This document shows, one piece after another, positions 44,687-53,234 of a DNA stretch of 64,000 bases. Made by a program: the position numbers and the translations under genes. The notes below the pieces were generated by a model, which worked only from the letters and a program-made list of their open reading frames with translations, ran no database searches and had not been told where the DNA came from. Each line of letters starts with the position of its first letter. Position 1 is the stretch's first letter. Origin of the DNA: Methylosinus sp. C49 (lineage in GTDB: Bacteria; Pseudomonadota; Alphaproteobacteria; Rhizobiales; Beijerinckiaceae); NCBI RefSeq assembly GCF_009936375.1, contig NZ_AP022332.1, forward strand, positions 3,318,501 through 3,382,500. Direction: 5' to 3'.

Positions 44687-46588
44687 TTGAAAGACACAAC
44701 ATCATTGGCGCCAGCCCTCCTGCTTCCGGAGCGAAACCATATTTGGAGCCCGGCGCTGCGCCGGCGCCTGCTTCTAGCGTCGGCGGCCTATGCAGGCGTG
44801 CTTCTAGCGGCCGTCGTTCTCGCTTCAATCACGCATAGCGACGAGGCGCGCGCGTTCGCTCTCGGCCTCATGGGCCCCGGCTTCGGCTTTCTGATGTGGG
44901 CGACGCCCGGCACACCATCCTTCGCGCCTCATCTCGCTCTATGGATCGCCGGCATGGCCGCCTTCGTCGGCGCCGTGGTCTTCTGGTTCGCGACCGGCGC
45001 CATCGTCGCGCCGATCCTGATCTGGCTGGCCGAGGCCGTGCTCGCAGCCAATTGCGGCGACGGGCTCGCCTGGCCGACGGCCGTGTGGATCACGCCTGTC
45101 GGCATTATCGCCGCGCTCGATGTCGCGCTCGTCCTCGCTGTCGCGTCGGGCCAGCGCGCGAAAGCCGAGCGGCGCCGCGCCAACGCCTATCTCGCAGGCT
45201 GCCGCTGTGAGCCGAGCCCTGTCTCGTCGCCGCCCGCGGGGGAGCTGTCGCGCGACGATCTGCGCCGTATGCGCCTCCTCCTCGATCGCGCCTTGCAGCC
45301 GTTAGACGACTTCGAGGGGTTCGAGTGGATCGATCAATTCCAGACCGCGGCGATCCGCTATCAATCGAATTTCATCTCCTATGCTCTGTCGATCGCGCAG
45401 GCCGAGCGGCTTCCGGCCTTCCAGGCCTACCTCACGAAGGCGCAGGAGAATCTCGTTCTCAAGCAGATGGACCACCGAGTCTGGCGCTATTGGCGTCTCG
45501 AAAGCCTGTGGGGAAATCTGCGCGACGACATCGATCCCGTTCCGCGTGACAACATCATGTTCACCGGCTTTCTCGCGACACAGATCGCGCTCTTCCAGGC
45601 GGCGAGCGGAAGCCGACGCTTCGATGCTCCGGGCAGCCTGTCCTTTCGTCATCCGTCTGGACGCGTCTTCACCTATTCCTTGCCGGAACTCGTCGACGTC
45701 CTGGCGGCAGGGTTTCGCCGAGCCGAGCTCGGCCTCCTCGCCTGCGAGCCCAATTGGGTCTATCCGCTCTGCAATTTGATTTCCGCCTGTTCAATACGCG
45801 CCTACGACGCGAGTGCCGGAGGCGGTCGTTGGTCTAGGATCGCCCCCACATTCCGTGATCGCCTCGAAAGCGATTTTCTCCTCTGTGATGGGCGGATCGT
45901 TCCTTTCGTGTCGAGCGCCGTCGGATTGGCGCCGAGCGTGGGCGGCGCGGTCATGCAGACATTTCCCTGCTTGTTCCTCGACGCGCTCTTTCCGGACATC
46001 GCGTGGCGGCAGTGGCTTCTCGCTCGCCGCGAGCTCACGCCGCAACGCATGCGCCGCGCGCTCTGGCCGATCGACGTCGGCAACTATCGTCTCACGCGAG
46101 CGTCGAGCTATGCCGCAAGCGCCGCTGCCGCCGTCGCTATGGGCGACGAGGAGGTGGCGACGCTCTTGCTCGACGCTCTGGAGCGCGCCTGTCCCGAGAT
46201 GACCTTTGAGGATGTTACTCATCGCCCACGGGCTTCGCTCTGGGCGCATGCCGTCGAATTTCTCGCGCGCGCGGGACGCGAAGGATCATTGCATCGTATC
46301 GTCGTCCAGCCGCCACTCGCCGCGCGCGGTCCTTTCATCAGCGAGGCGCCCTATCCGGACATTCTGCCCGCGAGCGCTCATACGAGCGGCGGCGCCCTTC
46401 ATGCCGTGCTCTATCCCGGCCGCGGCGCCGGCATTCGGATGCTCACCATCGGCGGCCTCGACCCCGGACGCTCATATTTCGTCCGCGCCTGCGATGAACG
46501 GCGGATCGCGGCGGATCATTCCGGCGAAATGCGGCTCGACATTACGCTCGAGAAGAGAACCGAGCTTCACGTGGCGCCAGCCGCCTGA
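44687..46588 (+). CDS. Membrane protein with linalool dehydratase/isomerase-like domain
   Basis: 633 residues from a TTG start, placed there because the first membrane helix must be included. Helices at about 26-48, 55-72, 83-102, 105-121 and 132-154. From about 190, an (alpha/alpha)6-like soluble domain matches Castellaniella linalool dehydratase/isomerase at DNIMFTGFL (288-296), SGSRRFDAP (308-315) and LACEPNWVYPLCN (351-363). The last two contain the paired cysteines Cys353 and Cys362 of the active site. The enzyme interconverts or dehydrates isoprenoid alcohols; substrate here unknown. Followed after 10 bases by a lipid-alcohol kinase gene. Confidence 0.78.
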   Translation: MKDTTSLAPALLLPERNHIWSPALRRRLLLASAAYAGVLLAAVVLASITHSDEARAFALGLMGPGFGFLMWATPGTPSFAPHLALWIAGMAAFVGAVVFWFATGAIVAPILIWLAEAVLAANCGDGLAWPTAVWITPVGIIAALDVALVLAVASGQRAKAERRRANAYLAGCRCEPSPVSSPPAGELSRDDLRRMRLLLDRALQPLDDFEGFEWIDQFQTAAIRYQSNFISYALSIAQAERLPAFQAYLTKAQENLVLKQMDHRVWRYWRLESLWGNLRDDIDPVPRDNIMFTGFLATQIALFQAASGSRRFDAPGSLSFRHPSGRVFTYSLPELVDVLAAGFRRAELGLLACEPNWVYPLCNLISACSIRAYDASAGGGRWSRIAPTFRDRLESDFLLCDGRIVPFVSSAVGLAPSVGGAVMQTFPCLFLDALFPDIAWRQWLLARRELTPQRMRRALWPIDVGNYRLTRASSYAASAAAAVAMGDEEVATLLLDALERACPEMTFEDVTHRPRASLWAHAVEFLARAGREGSLHRIVVQPPLAARGPFISEAPYPDILPASAHTSGGALHAVLYPGRGAGIRMLTIGGLDPGRSYFVRACDERRIAADHSGEMRLDITLEKRTELHVAPAA

Positions 46589-46598
46589 GGGAAAATCC

Positions 46599-47114
46599 AT
46601 GATCTGCTGCGCTCTGATCGCGATCCTCTTCGCGCCTCTGCTCCTTCTGGCGCGCGCTTGCCGCGGGGCTACTCGCGATCCTCTCGCATGGCGGCTCCAT
46701 GCGCCGACCTTGTCCTCCGAACGCCCTGCTCTTTCATCGCACGCGCTTTCATGGCGCGCGCGGATACGGAGCTTTTCTTTCGCCTTCGCCGGCCTCGCCT
46801 TCATGTTGCGCACACAGCCCAATGCGTGGGTTCACCTCGTGGCCACAGTGCTGGTCATCTGCGCCGGCCTCCTTCTGCCCGTGAGCCTGTCCGATTGGCG
46901 CTGGCTGATCGCCGCCATCGCATCTGTCTGGATGGCTGAGGCGATCAACACGGCCATCGAACATGTTTGCGACGTCGTATCACCGCAGTTCAACCTGTCC
47001 GTGAAGCGCGCCAAAGACATCGCCGCAGGCGCCGTCCTCGTCGGCGCGATCGGCGCCGCGACAATCGGAGCGACCGTCTTTCTGCCCTATTTCGGCGCAT
47101 CGATCTCCCGCTGA
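46599..47114 (+). CDS. Diacylglycerol/undecaprenol kinase family protein
   Basis: 171 residues. A small DgkA-like integral membrane kinase. After an extra N-terminal helix, the core from about 54 (RARIRSFSFAFAGLAFML) has three helices with the active-site pattern AEAINTAIEHVCD (113-125) and KRAKDIAAGAVL (136-147). The VSP-K-AKD-AAGAVL spacing is nearer to Gram-positive undecaprenol kinase than to E. coli DgkA, suggesting an isoprenoid alcohol substrate. Probably in one operon with the LDI-like gene. Confidence 0.88.
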   Translation: MICCALIAILFAPLLLLARACRGATRDPLAWRLHAPTLSSERPALSSHALSWRARIRSFSFAFAGLAFMLRTQPNAWVHLVATVLVICAGLLLPVSLSDWRWLIAAIASVWMAEAINTAIEHVCDVVSPQFNLSVKRAKDIAAGAVLVGAIGAATIGATVFLPYFGASISR

Positions 47115-47197
47115 AGCGCTACGGGCTTCACGCAGCACCGACCGTGGCCGCCTTATTCGAGAGCAGCCAATGATCCACCGTCAACTTGCGTCGGCGC

Positions 47198-48286
47198 CTA
47201 TGACGACCTGTCGACCACAGGCGCATCGGAACCTCCATTTTTCGAAGCGCTCTCTGAGGCTCGGGCAGCTTCAGCAGCCGCACGGGCTCTCGCAAAGGCC
47301 ACATGGTTGAACTTACCGCCTCCCTGGCGGTGGAGAGACGGATTGGAATCTGCGACAGCCTCGCTTTCAATAGCGTCGCCGAAGGACTCCGGCCCAGCCA
47401 AACCGTTAGCATCTCCCGACACTATATCGGCAGCGAGTCTCGGCGCCGATGGATCGATGTCGCTCGGGTCGTCATGAAAGTCGACAGAATCGCGCGCATC
47501 CGAGACAGCGGCGTGGTTGCTCGCGAGCGATTCGCTACTTGCGTTTTGGGGAACATCGCTCGGCGCAAAGGCGCTACTTTTCTCCACGAGAACATCCGCA
47601 CGCTCGGCCACGCCGAATACGGCACATAAAGCGCTTGGCGCGGGCGTCAGATTGTCCACCAGCTTCTCCGGTGAAGGCTCCTCACGCAGCACGCTCGCCG
47701 AAATTTCAGGAGAAGTTACATCCTTGACCGACGAACCTCTCGTATCCTCCAACTGGGCGATCTCCTCGATCGTCACGCGGGCGCCAAAACGCCCGCGGAG
47801 GATCAGCGCCGCCTCACGGCTGACCTTGCCGCACCAAATCCCTTTGCGACCGTTCTTCGTCAGACCACATGACTTGAGCTGCTCTTTGATTACAATCGTC
47901 GGATTGGTGAGCCGGTGGATCGTGACGAGGCAATGATCCTCGCCGCCGACATTCGCCAGAGGCCCTGTGGATTGTGGATCGCTTTGCCCGCGCTGCGCCG
48001 GCCCACGTTCGTCCAATCGACCGATCAATGTCGACTCTGAACGCCTCAATTCGCTGTCCACGCGTTCCAACGTCTCGAGAAACACCTCAGACGTCGCAGA
48101 GAACATCCCGCGTTGTTCGAACATCGCCACGACCAGCCCCTCTTTGTCACGGCGTAGCGTCTGAACCTCGGTTCGCAGACGATCTTCCAGGACCTGAATA
48201 TGCGTTGCAGCAGCATCCACTCGTTCCTGCTGCTGCTGAATTCCGCGAACCATCGCGCGAAGGGCTTTATCGGCTTTGTCAAACAT
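47198..48286 (-). CDS. Coiled-coil protein divergent from the relaxase
   Basis: 362 residues. The N-terminal 90 residues form a predicted coiled coil (LRAMVRGIQQQQERVDAAATHIQVLEDRLRTEV...). A middle motif, GLTKNGRKGIWCGKVSREAALILRGRFG, may be a small folded domain. The rest is acidic and disordered, ending in an Ala/Arg-rich tail (FARARAAAEAARASE). No family is recognised. Divergence from a MobA/L relaxase across a 150-base gap suggests a mobilization accessory protein, which is inference. Confidence 0.6.
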   Translation of the reverse strand: MFDKADKALRAMVRGIQQQQERVDAAATHIQVLEDRLRTEVQTLRRDKEGLVVAMFEQRGMFSATSEVFLETLERVDSELRRSESTLIGRLDERGPAQRGQSDPQSTGPLANVGGEDHCLVTIHRLTNPTIVIKEQLKSCGLTKNGRKGIWCGKVSREAALILRGRFGARVTIEEIAQLEDTRGSSVKDVTSPEISASVLREEPSPEKLVDNLTPAPSALCAVFGVAERADVLVEKSSAFAPSDVPQNASSESLASNHAAVSDARDSVDFHDDPSDIDPSAPRLAADIVSGDANGLAGPESFGDAIESEAVADSNPSLHRQGGGKFNHVAFARARAAAEAARASESASKNGGSDAPVVDRSS

Positions 48287-48439
48287 GGACTACGGCTCGC
48301 TGCTGTTCGACCCCTATCGAATAGAGCATGCCACGACACTACGCATCGTTCTACGCTTAAGTTTTCTGGACATTTGCTACAGGCGGAGACATGCTCAATA
48401 TGCAAAGTGAATTTTCTGCCAAATCCGGGGCAAAATGCC
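48287..48439. other. Candidate origin of transfer between divergent mob genes
   Basis: 153 bases between the relaxase and its divergent neighbour, AT-richer than both. It contains GCATCGTTCTACGCTTAAG and TTTTCTGGACATTTGC. Relaxase nick sites usually lie at such a position. No classical IncQ/IncP nick consensus is identified, so only the location supports it. Confidence 0.25.
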
Positions 48440-51097
48440 ATGGCGATTGCGTATGTGCGGGCGCGTCCAATGCGCATGCGGCCACATGTCAGCATGGCTG
48501 CACTCGTGTCCTATTGCGGGCGCAGCGCTATCGTGGACCCGAGATTAAATCGTAGCTGGACGTTCCGTGGCGACGGCTCCGATATGGTCCATGAGGAGAT
48601 CGTGCTGCCGATAGGCGTGGCCCCAGAATTTGCGAATCCGGCGGCATTCGCCAACGCAATCGATTATGCCGAAGCACGACGGATGCGCAAATCAGACGGT
48701 CGAACTCGGTGGCCGCAGGTCTGCTGGACGCTCGTTGTCGCCCTCCCTCCAGATGACGAATTGACGCTGGACGAGGCGATCGAGGTGACCCGACGCCTGG
48801 TCCAACGAACATGCGGTCCGCATGATCTTCCCGCGCATATCGCGATCCACGACCCGGCCCGACTCGCACAGAGCCACGGATCTCTGAACAGACACGCCCA
48901 TGTGTCAGTCGGGCTGCGGCCGATGTTTGTGGGTCCAAAAGTTCGCGATCTTTGGGCGCGTCCGCGCCATGGACAGAAACACGGTCTACCGGCGACGTAT
49001 ATTGCCGAAGGTGTTTCGTGGCCCGAAATGACCCGCGATGTCCTCATACGCTTCTTTGGAGAGTTGGGGCTAGACAATGTGGTCGATCCCTCTGCGCCGG
49101 CGCCGGATCGGCATTGGAGCGACTCCGACCTGCACGGCGACGACGATAAGGTCCACAATTATCGACAGACGCAGCATAAGAAGAATCTCGCTCTGATCTA
49201 TGGCGACGCGTCGACCCTTATCGAAACGTTACTCCGTGGTCGATCCATGATGCGGATCGGCGAAATCCACCGTCTCCTGGCGAAATTCGTCGATCGGGAA
49301 TCGGATCGAACTGTCCGGGCGAACGAAATTCTTGCCGACCCGGAGATCGTGACGCTCGGACGCCCAGCCCCCGGCGGGATCACAACTCCGCGCTTTGCAA
49401 CCACGCGGCGCATATTCAAGCTGATCTCGGCGGCGACAGATGCGATCGAGGAAGCGAGACGTACCACTGCGATTCAAGTGATGTCGGGTAACGACCATAC
49501 AGCGGTTCTAGAGCAGATCCTCGAGGATCAGTTACGAGACGCAGTCATCGTAGGGACCCGCCAATCCGATTGTGCCGAATGTGCGACACTCCTGAACGCG
49601 GAACGATCACAAGTCGTCACCGTTGCCAAAGCAATCGATCGAGAGTCGGCGTCCGAGGCAATCGTGGTTCCACGAGCAGAATGCGTCGTGGATCAAGATC
49701 TCGCCGCTCTGATCCTCTCCGCCCATGAGAGCCGAGTTCGACTCGTCCTAGGCTTCGACCTCAGCTCACAGGCCGGACATTGTCATGGTCTCACCTCCTA
49801 TATTGCGGATCGCCTCAGCCCGCATCGGAGCAGAACCCCTTGCGACGCCGCGCAGTTGGTCCGGGCCGGACTGATGGATCAAGCGGTACGGATGCTTCAT
49901 GAACGGATCGTCTTTGGCTTCGCTGAGGATCGTGCATCTCCCCGAGGACTGGATAGCTGGACAGTGTGTGACGATCCTGATCGCTTGAGCCTTTTGATCT
50001 CACGGGCGCACGAGATGCGAGGCCTGCTGGACCCACTCGATCATCCCTATTCGATCCACGCTGACGGTCGGGACATCACTTTCTACATCGGTGAGTGGAT
50101 CGTATTCGAACGCACCGTCTATGGTCCGAAGCCATCCGAAATCCGCGCCGGCGGATTCGGGCGTGTACTCGCCGTCGACGACGAGCATGGAACGCTCGTC
50201 GTCGATATCCTTGGCCTAGGAGTGCGGACGGTCGACGTCCAGAAAGCACGTCTCCGATCCGCTGCGGCGATCCGCCTACGCGAAGCCAAGCGGGCACCTT
50301 CCGAGGTCGAGCTGCGCATCGAGATCTCGACGTCCCGCCACGCCTGGGCGGCGATATTGCTCGCGGCGGAACGCGGGAACGCGACTCTCTTCGTCGCCTC
50401 GGCTGTCGCGCGAACTCTTGACGAGCTCGTGGAAGTCGCCCGCAGCTCTCTTCCGTCCCCCGCGCTATGCTCATTGAAGCCGATACGCGATCCTGACGCC
50501 GACATGCACGCAGTGTACGAGGACATTCTCGCGAATTCTCATGACATCTCGTTGCGAGCGGACGACGTCGACATTTTCCCAGAGCCGGCGAACAATCCAA
50601 GACATCGAGAGGAAGCGGACCGCCCCGCCGTAACGTTAGACGAATTTCCAACACCGAAACCGGGCCCACGGCTTCCACCTATCGCCATAGGCATGCCATC
50701 GCTGCACGAGCGGTTGCGATCTGCGATCGCCTCCGACCCTCATGCACTCGAGGGCTTGCGCTTCGTACAACGGTCGATCCACAAGACGAATCCCGGTCGC
50801 GCTGACGCGTACGATAAGATCATGAAATTTATCGGACTGGAAAAATCCGTCGCGGCAGCGGTGGTCCGCGCGGAATATAGCGCGTCGCCGCGAGCGCGAT
50901 GTCCCGACTCGCTGAACGATGAGTTCGACCTACCGCAATCGCTGATAGACGAATTGCCTGCCGCTTTGGAAGAGATCGAAATCTTCAGAGCGTGCACTAT
51001 CTTGTCGCTCCTCGCACAGCGGATCACACAAACCCAGATTACGCCGCACATCGTTATCGAAGACGACACGAAAGATCCGCTCTCGTCCGATCCCTAG
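48440..51097 (+). CDS. MobA/MobL-type relaxase
   Basis: 885 residues from MAIAYVRARPMRM. The N-terminal relaxase domain shows the MobQ layout: AALVSYCGRSAIVD near 20-33, WPQVCWTLVVALP with DELTLDEAIEVTRRLV, and the metal-binding HxH in NRHAHVSVGL (His152, His154). The long remainder has an interior segment IRAGGFGRVLAVDDEHGTLVVDI but no clear helicase motifs. It would nick oriT and lead single-strand transfer. No type IV secretion genes are present, so the element would need a helper. An earlier ATG frame overlaps the divergent gene and was rejected. Confidence 0.85.
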   Translation: MAIAYVRARPMRMRPHVSMAALVSYCGRSAIVDPRLNRSWTFRGDGSDMVHEEIVLPIGVAPEFANPAAFANAIDYAEARRMRKSDGRTRWPQVCWTLVVALPPDDELTLDEAIEVTRRLVQRTCGPHDLPAHIAIHDPARLAQSHGSLNRHAHVSVGLRPMFVGPKVRDLWARPRHGQKHGLPATYIAEGVSWPEMTRDVLIRFFGELGLDNVVDPSAPAPDRHWSDSDLHGDDDKVHNYRQTQHKKNLALIYGDASTLIETLLRGRSMMRIGEIHRLLAKFVDRESDRTVRANEILADPEIVTLGRPAPGGITTPRFATTRRIFKLISAATDAIEEARRTTAIQVMSGNDHTAVLEQILEDQLRDAVIVGTRQSDCAECATLLNAERSQVVTVAKAIDRESASEAIVVPRAECVVDQDLAALILSAHESRVRLVLGFDLSSQAGHCHGLTSYIADRLSPHRSRTPCDAAQLVRAGLMDQAVRMLHERIVFGFAEDRASPRGLDSWTVCDDPDRLSLLISRAHEMRGLLDPLDHPYSIHADGRDITFYIGEWIVFERTVYGPKPSEIRAGGFGRVLAVDDEHGTLVVDILGLGVRTVDVQKARLRSAAAIRLREAKRAPSEVELRIEISTSRHAWAAILLAAERGNATLFVASAVARTLDELVEVARSSLPSPALCSLKPIRDPDADMHAVYEDILANSHDISLRADDVDIFPEPANNPRHREEADRPAVTLDEFPTPKPGPRLPPIAIGMPSLHERLRSAIASDPHALEGLRFVQRSIHKTNPGRADAYDKIMKFIGLEKSVAAAVVRAEYSASPRARCPDSLNDEFDLPQSLIDELPAALEEIEIFRACTILSLLAQRITQTQITPHIVIEDDTKDPLSSDP

Positions 51098-51864
51098 AAA
51101 TCGAAGAAGTAGTCTATAGTTGCAACGCACGAGGGACTCGGCCTATTCGCCATTTTTAAATGCAGACCGGGCCAATCATTTTCGGCGCCAAAAATTCTGA
51201 TCAGGCCGTTCCAGTTCGAACACAGGGAGTCTACGGCGTGAACTCGATTGGTTAGGTTAGCGATTCCGAGGCTGGCGTCGGACCTCTCGCCCCCTTGGGG
51301 GACCGCAGGCTCAGCGCCTCACGACAAGCCTACTTTTTTACCGAGAGCCGCCTTTCGATAGCGTCGAATTTCGATGCGGCTGCCCACTGCCTGCAAGCAT
51401 GTTCAGATGCGAGCGTCGCGCAGACAGGGAGCATGGTCCCTGCGGGGAAGGTTTCTCACTAGAGTTTTTGGTGGCCGAAAAATGTCAAAATCGTGTCTGC
51501 GCCTAAAACGCCGACAAATGGCCTTCCTGTGGCTTCAAGGGCCCGGATGATACAAAGGTCATTTCGGGTGACTGATGGCGTCTATAGGCCAACCAGACGG
51601 CTCGGTTTCGAAAAGGGGCCCCAAAAAACGATCTGGGCCGCAAAAGAAGGTCGCCTGCCGGGCTCGACCTCCCTCCGACGGAGTCGTGTCGCCGAAAGGC
51701 AACGCGCATGCGCACACACGATTGGACCCACCCACCTTCGCACGCGTTCACAAGACAAAACCCCGCCGGTCTGACCCATCGCAGCGCGATCACCACGATT
51801 GCGGCGCAGTTAATTGACGCCGGCCGGAGTCGCAACCGCCGCGCCAAACGAAAGGATCGAACCC
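51098..51864. other. Gap of ~770 bases without recognisable gene
   Basis: Short open frames here have no family features. An AT-rich stretch at 51455-51490 (AGAGTTTTTGGTGGCCGAAA) and a T-run at 51333-51338 are visible, but no convincing terminator hairpin, RNA gene or repeat. Confidence 0.5.
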
Positions 51865-52878
51865 ATGAGCATAGAGACAATTCTGCCCAGCAAGCTCGGC
51901 TTCGGCGCCGCCCCGCTCGGAAATATGTTCCGCGACATTCCCGAGGAGGAAGCGCTCGCGACTGTGGAGGCCGCCTGGAACGACGGCGTCCGCTATTTCG
52001 ACACCGCGCCCTTCTATGGAGCCGGCCTCGCGGAGCTCCGCTTGGGCGAAGCCTTGGCGGGGAAGCCGCGCGAGGATTATGTCATCAGCACCAAGGTGGG
52101 CCGCGTCATTCTCGACGAGGTCGAGGACGTAGGCGCCCGCGATCTCGGCGAGAAGAGCGGCGTCTTCGCGCATGGCCGTCCGAACCGCATCGTCAATGAT
52201 TATTCGGAGAGCGCGACGCTGCGCTCGCTGGAAGACAGTCTGAAGCGCCTGAGGACCGACCATGTCGAGTTCGTCTTCGTCCATGATGTGGCGCAGGACT
52301 TCTATGGCGACGAATGGCTGGCCATGTTCGAGAGCGCGCGCCTCGGAGCGTTTCGCACACTCGACCGGCTGCGCGAGGAGGGTGTGATCGCGGGATGGGG
52401 CCTCGGCATCAATCGCGTCGAGCCGATCGAGATCGTTATGGAGCTCGACGAGCCGCGTCCCGACATATTTCTGCTTGCCGGCCGCTACACGCTGCTCGAC
52501 CATGACAAGGCGCTCCAACGCGTGATGCCGATGGCGGCGGAACGCGGTCTGCGCATCGTCGTCGGCGGGCCCTATAGCTCGGGCGCGCTGGTGGGAGGAC
52601 CCAATTTCGAGTATGCGCCGGCGACGCCGGCCATTCTCGACAAGGTGGCGCGGATCAAGGCGATCGCCGACGAGCATGGCGTCGGCATGAAAGCGGCCGG
52701 ACTGCAATTTTCGCTCGCCAATCCGGCGGTCGCAGCGGCAATCCCGGGCGCGAGCCGTCCGAGCCGAATTGCCGAGGATCGCGCCGCCATGGATGAAGTC
52801 ATTCCGGTGGAGTTCTGGCGCCGCCTACGCGGCGCCGGCCTCATCAATCCCGCCGCGCCAGCTCCTGTTGCACGGTGA
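51865..52878 (+). CDS. Aldo/keto reductase
   Basis: 337 residues; a TIM-barrel NAD(P)H-dependent oxidoreductase of the D-threo-aldose/L-fucose dehydrogenase branch. The catalytic tetrad is visible: Asp46 and Tyr51 in VRYFDTAPFYG, Lys77 in ISTKVGR, and His in VFVHDVAQDF. The C-terminal cofactor region AAAIPGASRPSRIAED is present. The ATG at 51865 follows AAAGGATCG. Its GC content and codon use match core genes; it is the last gene before the right att site. A strong hairpin follows. Confidence 0.9.
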   Translation: MSIETILPSKLGFGAAPLGNMFRDIPEEEALATVEAAWNDGVRYFDTAPFYGAGLAELRLGEALAGKPREDYVISTKVGRVILDEVEDVGARDLGEKSGVFAHGRPNRIVNDYSESATLRSLEDSLKRLRTDHVEFVFVHDVAQDFYGDEWLAMFESARLGAFRTLDRLREEGVIAGWGLGINRVEPIEIVMELDEPRPDIFLLAGRYTLLDHDKALQRVMPMAAERGLRIVVGGPYSSGALVGGPNFEYAPATPAILDKVARIKAIADEHGVGMKAAGLQFSLANPAVAAAIPGASRPSRIAEDRAAMDEVIPVEFWRRLRGAGLINPAAPAPVAR

Positions 52879-52885
52879 CGAGGCG

Positions 52886-52913
52886 CGCCGGCTCGATCCG
52901 AGTCGAGCCGGCG
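52886..52913. terminator. GC-rich hairpin after aldo/keto reductase
   Basis: CGCCGGCTCGA (52886-52896), loop TCCGAG, TCGAGCCGGCG (52903-52913): a perfect 11-bp stem eight bases after the stop, without a T-tract. Confidence 0.6.
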
Positions 52914-53119
52914 ATTGGCTCACGACCGCTTCCTCTTCGACCGATCAATCACATGGCGGCCGAGCCGACCGACCACGCACCGTCTCAAAGATAGCCGCGG
53001 CGCATCACCGATTGCGTCGCGGCGCCAGCATGCTACAAAAGCGCTTGACACCACTCGGCCACTGCTGCCGGACGTGATGCGAGACCAACGACTTGCGCAG
53101 TCTGGCGCCCGGGGGCAGT

Positions 53120-53159
53120 ATCCTCCCGCCCCAGCCAGAATTCCGTAAATCATTGGAAT
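53120..53159. other. Right attachment site (attR of island / attL of second element)
   Basis: Repeats 15661-15700 with one mismatch, beginning with the last 18 bases of tRNA-Gln including CCA. Bases just upstream do not continue the tRNA. It ends the 37.5-kb island and, because an integrase follows in the same arrangement, it also starts a second element. Confidence 0.8.
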
Positions 53160-53234
53160 CGCTAGAAAACTGCCTCAGCTGGGGCGCGTTTCCACATCCG
53201 TGTGACACATGGCTGGTACACCACGGAGATTTTC

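Noticed and set aside
51493-51774. 93-codon plus-strand frame in the gap after the relaxase
   Set aside because: Low-complexity Arg/Thr/Pro-rich translation, no clear SD, no recognised motif.
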